In this document: positions 5,821 to 7,967 of the stretch, piece after piece
Layout of the letters: every line of letters starts with the position of its first letter
Numbering within the stretch: position 1 is the stretch's first letter
DNA from: JBLHKW01 sp047618565
GTDB lineage: Bacteria; Planctomycetota; UBA1135; GCA-002686595
Direction: 5' to 3'
DNA length: 7,967 nt
Assembly: GCA_047618565.1 (NCBI GenBank)
Contig: JBLHKW010000195.1
Coordinates: forward strand, 1 to 7,967
Notes under the pieces: model-generated
Databases searched by the model: none
What the model saw: the letters and a program-made list of their open reading frames with translations, nothing else
What the model was told of the DNA's origin: nothing
Position numbers and translations under genes: made by a program

Positions 5821-7446
5821 TCACTCGTCGGCCTCGAGCTTCATGGCCCGTTGCCAGGCTCGCTCGGCGGCCTCCGGGTTGCCGGCCTCGGACTCGGCGC
5901 GTGCCAGCTCCAGAAAAATTTCGCGACGGTCCCGGTTGGCGCGCGAGTTGTCCGTCTGGCGCAGGATCCAGCGCAGTTGTTTGACCGCCAGCTTCGGACG
6001 ACCGGTCATGCGGTAGATCATCGCGAGGTTGGCGCGCACCACCGGGTCGCTCGGATCCAGTTCGGAGAGCTCCGCGAAGCTCTGCTCGGCGCCCGCGAGG
6101 TCGCCACTCTGCGCCTGCGCGATCGCTCGCTCCTCGAGCACGAATCTTTGCTGGAACGGTGCGCGCTGATCGACAGGCATGCGTTCGATGGCCTTGACGA
6201 AGGCCCGGTTGCGGGTCTCGACGGTGCGTGAATCCGCCACGTTTTGAAGCGCGCCCAGGAGCGCGACGATGGCCCACAACCCACCGAGCGAGAGCGCCCA
6301 GCGTCGATCGTACCCGCGTCGCGCCAGCCACGAACCGACGGCCTCGATCGCGCTGGCCATCAGCCAGGCGACGCCGAGCGAGGAGAGCAGCAGGCTGCGG
6401 TCAAACGCGGGCAGCCAGTCCGCGTGCACCGAGATCGTCACGTAGCGAAGCGAGAGCGCGGGTGCCAGGGGCAGCGCGATCCAGGCAATGGCGAGCCAGA
6501 GCTTGCGTCGCACCAGCATGCCGCAGAGTGAGGCGACGCCCAGGACGCCCAGGGCGCACCACATCAGGGTGCCCGCGTCAGCGCCCTTCGGGAAGACCGC
6601 ATACGCGGTGAGCGGTTGCACGAGTGCGGGTGTGGCCAGTCGGGCCGTGTACAGCCCCACGACCTTGCCGGTGGCGAGCACCATCGTCTCGTTGTCGATG
6701 GTGCTGTGCGCTCCCGCGATCGGCGTGATGTCGAGCGAGAGGCGTGTGGCCGCATAGACCGCGACGAGCACGAAATAGGGGGCCGCGCGCCGCAGCGCCA
6801 CCCGCCACGTGGCGCCTCGGCCCACCATGTGCGCGATTCCGACCAGGATCGGCGCGACCACGCCGACCTCCTTCGACGCCAGCGCCGCGGCAGCCGCAAG
6901 CAGCCCCCAGACGAGGGTCATGCGGCGCGTTGCGGGCCGCAGTTCGATGGCCAGCAGCGCGAGCAGGAAGGTCGCCACCAGGACGTCAGAGCGTGCGGTG
7001 ATGATGCCGATCGATTCCGCGTGCGCCGGGTGGACGGCGGCCAGCGCCGCGGCGCCGAGCGCCACCGCGCCCGTCGCCCCTGCGCGCCGCATCACCGTTG
7101 CCGCGAGCACGATCATCGTGCTGAACAGGGCCACGTTGACCGCGTAGTAGCCCGCTGGATTCTCACCCCACAGGGCCCAGCCGACCATGTACGTGGCCTT
7201 GGTCAGGGGACGCCAGTAGCCGATGCCCGAGCCCTGGGAGTTGTAGAAATAGTCGCGCGTCAGGTTGTCCCAGAGGTGCGCGAGATCCCGGATGAAGAGG
7301 TTGTTGGTGATCAGGAGCTCGTCGTCATTGGAGAAGCTCGCCAGAACCAAGCCGCTCCAGACGCCGATGCAGATCAAGACCAGCAGTACCGATGCGCCCA
7401 CGGGGCCCAGCAGCACGCTGCGAAGTGATTTTTGCTCCTCTTTCAT
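5821..7446 (-). CDS. Polytopic membrane protein, TMTC/PMT-like GT-C glycosyltransferase with C-terminal TPRs
   Basis: This 541-residue protein has about 9-11 predicted membrane helices over residues 12-400, followed by a soluble TPR tail (about 432-541). After helix 1, the first extracytoplasmic loop carries FSNDDE (38-43), the acidic motif expected in lipid-linked-sugar glycosyltransferases of the GT-C fold. Then come YWRPLTKATYM (77-87), AVHPAHAESIGIITARSD (137-154), SKEVGVVAPI (191-200) and a degenerate ERxLYLPS equivalent, DRSLLLSS (349-356). This order matches bacterial and eukaryotic TMTC-type O-mannosyltransferase relatives. The tail has three TPR-like units (437-466, 468-498, 508-539). 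It probably transfers sugar from a polyprenyl carrier to exported proteins or glycans; donor and acceptor are unknown. No convincing ribosome binding site is seen, but ATG 7446 gives a positively charged N-terminus before helix 1. The VOC gene lies 34 bp downstream. Confidence 0.82.
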   Translation of the reverse strand: MKEEQKSLRSVLLGPVGASVLLVLICIGVWSGLVLASFSNDDELLITNNLFIRDLAHLWDNLTRDYFYNSQGSGIGYWRPLTKATYMVGWALWGENPAGYYAVNVALFSTMIVLAATVMRRAGATGAVALGAAALAAVHPAHAESIGIITARSDVLVATFLLALLAIELRPATRRMTLVWGLLAAAAALASKEVGVVAPILVGIAHMVGRGATWRVALRRAAPYFVLVAVYAATRLSLDITPIAGAHSTIDNETMVLATGKVVGLYTARLATPALVQPLTAYAVFPKGADAGTLMWCALGVLGVASLCGMLVRRKLWLAIAWIALPLAPALSLRYVTISVHADWLPAFDRSLLLSSLGVAWLMASAIEAVGSWLARRGYDRRWALSLGGLWAIVALLGALQNVADSRTVETRNRAFVKAIERMPVDQRAPFQQRFVLEERAIAQAQSGDLAGAEQSFAELSELDPSDPVVRANLAMIYRMTGRPKLAVKQLRWILRQTDNSRANRDRREIFLELARAESEAGNPEAAERAWQRAMKLEADE

Positions 7447-7479
7447 CGCCGTACCATCCCGCCAAAGGGTATCCGGCGG

Positions 7480-7494
7480 GTCGCGATTCGCGAC
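7480..7494. repeat. Small perfect inverted repeat in divergent intergenic region
   Basis: GTCGCG-ATT-CGCGAC has 6-bp arms around a 3-nt centre. It lies 34 bp upstream of the membrane glycosyltransferase-like gene start in the 211-bp divergent gap. Nearby, GGGTATCC occurs twice as a direct repeat (7467-7474 and 7511-7518), and ATCCT-CA-AGGAT (7515-7526) is another short dyad. Such sites could be operators for the divergent promoters, but no -35/-10 pair stands out, so a regulatory role is only possible. Confidence 0.35.
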
Positions 7495-7657
7495 AACTTC
7501 TCCTCATCGGGGGTATCCTCAAGGATGTGACCTCCCGGCCCAGCATGCGGCGAGGGCTTCGGCCCTGGTTTCCGGGACCGAGCGCGCCAGAGTCGTACCC
7601 GCCCCCTCACTCCCTTATGATGTCTCCGTCTGCTGAGTTCTGGCAGGCTGTCATCGA

Positions 7658-7967
7658 ATGAAGAAGGTTCTCCTGATCGCCGTGCTCGTTGGGTCTGCGG
7701 CGGCTGGTTGGCGCTTCCTCGGGCCCACGCCTGCCGTCGGGCCGGTGCTCTCGAGCAGCTTCGAGCGGCTCGATGCGGACCTGCGCGAGCCCATTCAGGC
7801 AGCGATCGATCGAGTCACCGCGCAGCCGCTCGATGCGGAGCTGCGGGCTGAACTGGCGATGCTCTACCAGGCCAACGGTCTGGTGGACGCGGTCGACGGC
7901 GCTTGGCTGCAGGCGCTCGAGCTGGATCCAGCCCGCGCCCGGTGGTGGCACCTGCTGGCGCTGCATC
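7658..7967 (+). CDS. Membrane-anchored TPR protein (3' end beyond window)
   Basis: The frame is open from ATG 7658 to the window edge (103 complete codons) without a stop. Residues 1-17 (MKKVLLIAVLVGSAAAG) form a signal peptide or N-terminal anchor, so the protein is exported or periplasm-facing. From about 57 a tetratricopeptide unit is visible: LRAELAMLYQANGLVDAVD (62-80) followed by WLQALELDPARARWW (83-97), with the usual Leu, Ala, Tyr, Gly, Ala and LDP positions. The length and any further domain are unknown. It is divergent from the TPR-tailed glycosyltransferase-like gene. No strong Shine-Dalgarno precedes the ATG; the charged MKK start before the hydrophobic run supports it. It may be a periplasmic TPR scaffold or a fragment of a cytochrome-associated or sulfatase-like TPR protein; the window cannot decide. 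Confidence 0.72.
   Translation, partial: MKKVLLIAVLVGSAAAGWRFLGPTPAVGPVLSSSFERLDADLREPIQAAIDRVTAQPLDAELRAELAMLYQANGLVDAVDGAWLQALELDPARARWWHLLALH

Noticed and set aside
6616..7428. 270-residue open frame on the plus strand
   Set aside because: It is antisense to the membrane protein gene. Its composition is dominated by Arg, His, Asp and Gln, as expected for a shadow of a Leu/Ala-rich membrane protein.
7392..7661. 89-residue plus-strand frame ending in ATGA with the TPR gene start
   Set aside because: The ATGA overlap looks like translational coupling, but the frame begins inside the antisense membrane protein gene, its sequence is Pro/Arg-rich without a domain, and nothing supports it as coding.
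7607..7966. 119-residue minus-strand frame at the right edge
   Set aside because: It is antisense to the TPR gene, whose plus-strand frame has a signal sequence and TPR pattern.

Overview
This is a high-GC bacterial chromosomal window with nine supported protein genes, one of them cut by the right edge. No RNA genes, insertion sequences, phage genes or CRISPR arrays were seen. The gene set is a secreted DUF1080 (3-keto-disaccharide hydrolase family) protein, an M61-type peptidase with a Sec signal peptide, a TMTC-like membrane glycosyltransferase with C-terminal TPRs, and a small CxC/HCH hypothetical protein. Several starts lack a Shine-Dalgarno sequence. This fits a high-GC Planctomycetota-like or related environmental bacterium, but there is no 16S or other marker, so the assignment is weak.

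Left part (1-2254). An imperfect long hairpin lies at 4-67, followed by about 118 bp (68-185) in which I see nothing convincing. Three genes on the minus strand follow, described here in transcription order. First is a secreted DUF1080 protein (2254-1502). Second is a MerR-family regulator with a GyrI-like effector domain (1444-629), which has its own textbook MerR-type promoter with a 19-bp spacer in the 57-bp gap. Third is a SufT/MIP18-type iron-sulfur assembly protein (503-186).

Middle part (2255-3840). A 172-bp divergent gap with no clear promoter leads to a plus-strand two-gene unit: a MaoC-like hydratase and a small CxC/HCH protein, 5 bp apart. A single-domain Rieske ferredoxin (3579-3268) faces it convergently. 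The 261-bp gap 3580-3840 separates the Rieske gene from the divergent M61 peptidase gene. It holds small palindromes (3656-3667 and 3773-3786) but no promoter I would defend.

Right part (3841-7967). The M61-like metallopeptidase gene (plus) and a VOC/glyoxalase-fold gene (minus) share a CTAG at their convergent stops. The VOC gene lies 34 bp downstream of a 541-residue polytopic membrane protein with TPRs, and the two may be co-transcribed. A 211-bp divergent gap (7447-7657) with short repeats then leads to a membrane-anchored TPR protein that runs off the window.

The genes do not form one pathway. This reads as ordinary core or near-core genome with frequent strand switches. I found no convincing undescribed multi-gene system. 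The most worthwhile points are the MerR operator, the leading hairpin, the uncharacterised CxC/HCH protein, the PDZ-less M61 peptidase, and the divergent pair of TPR-bearing genes.
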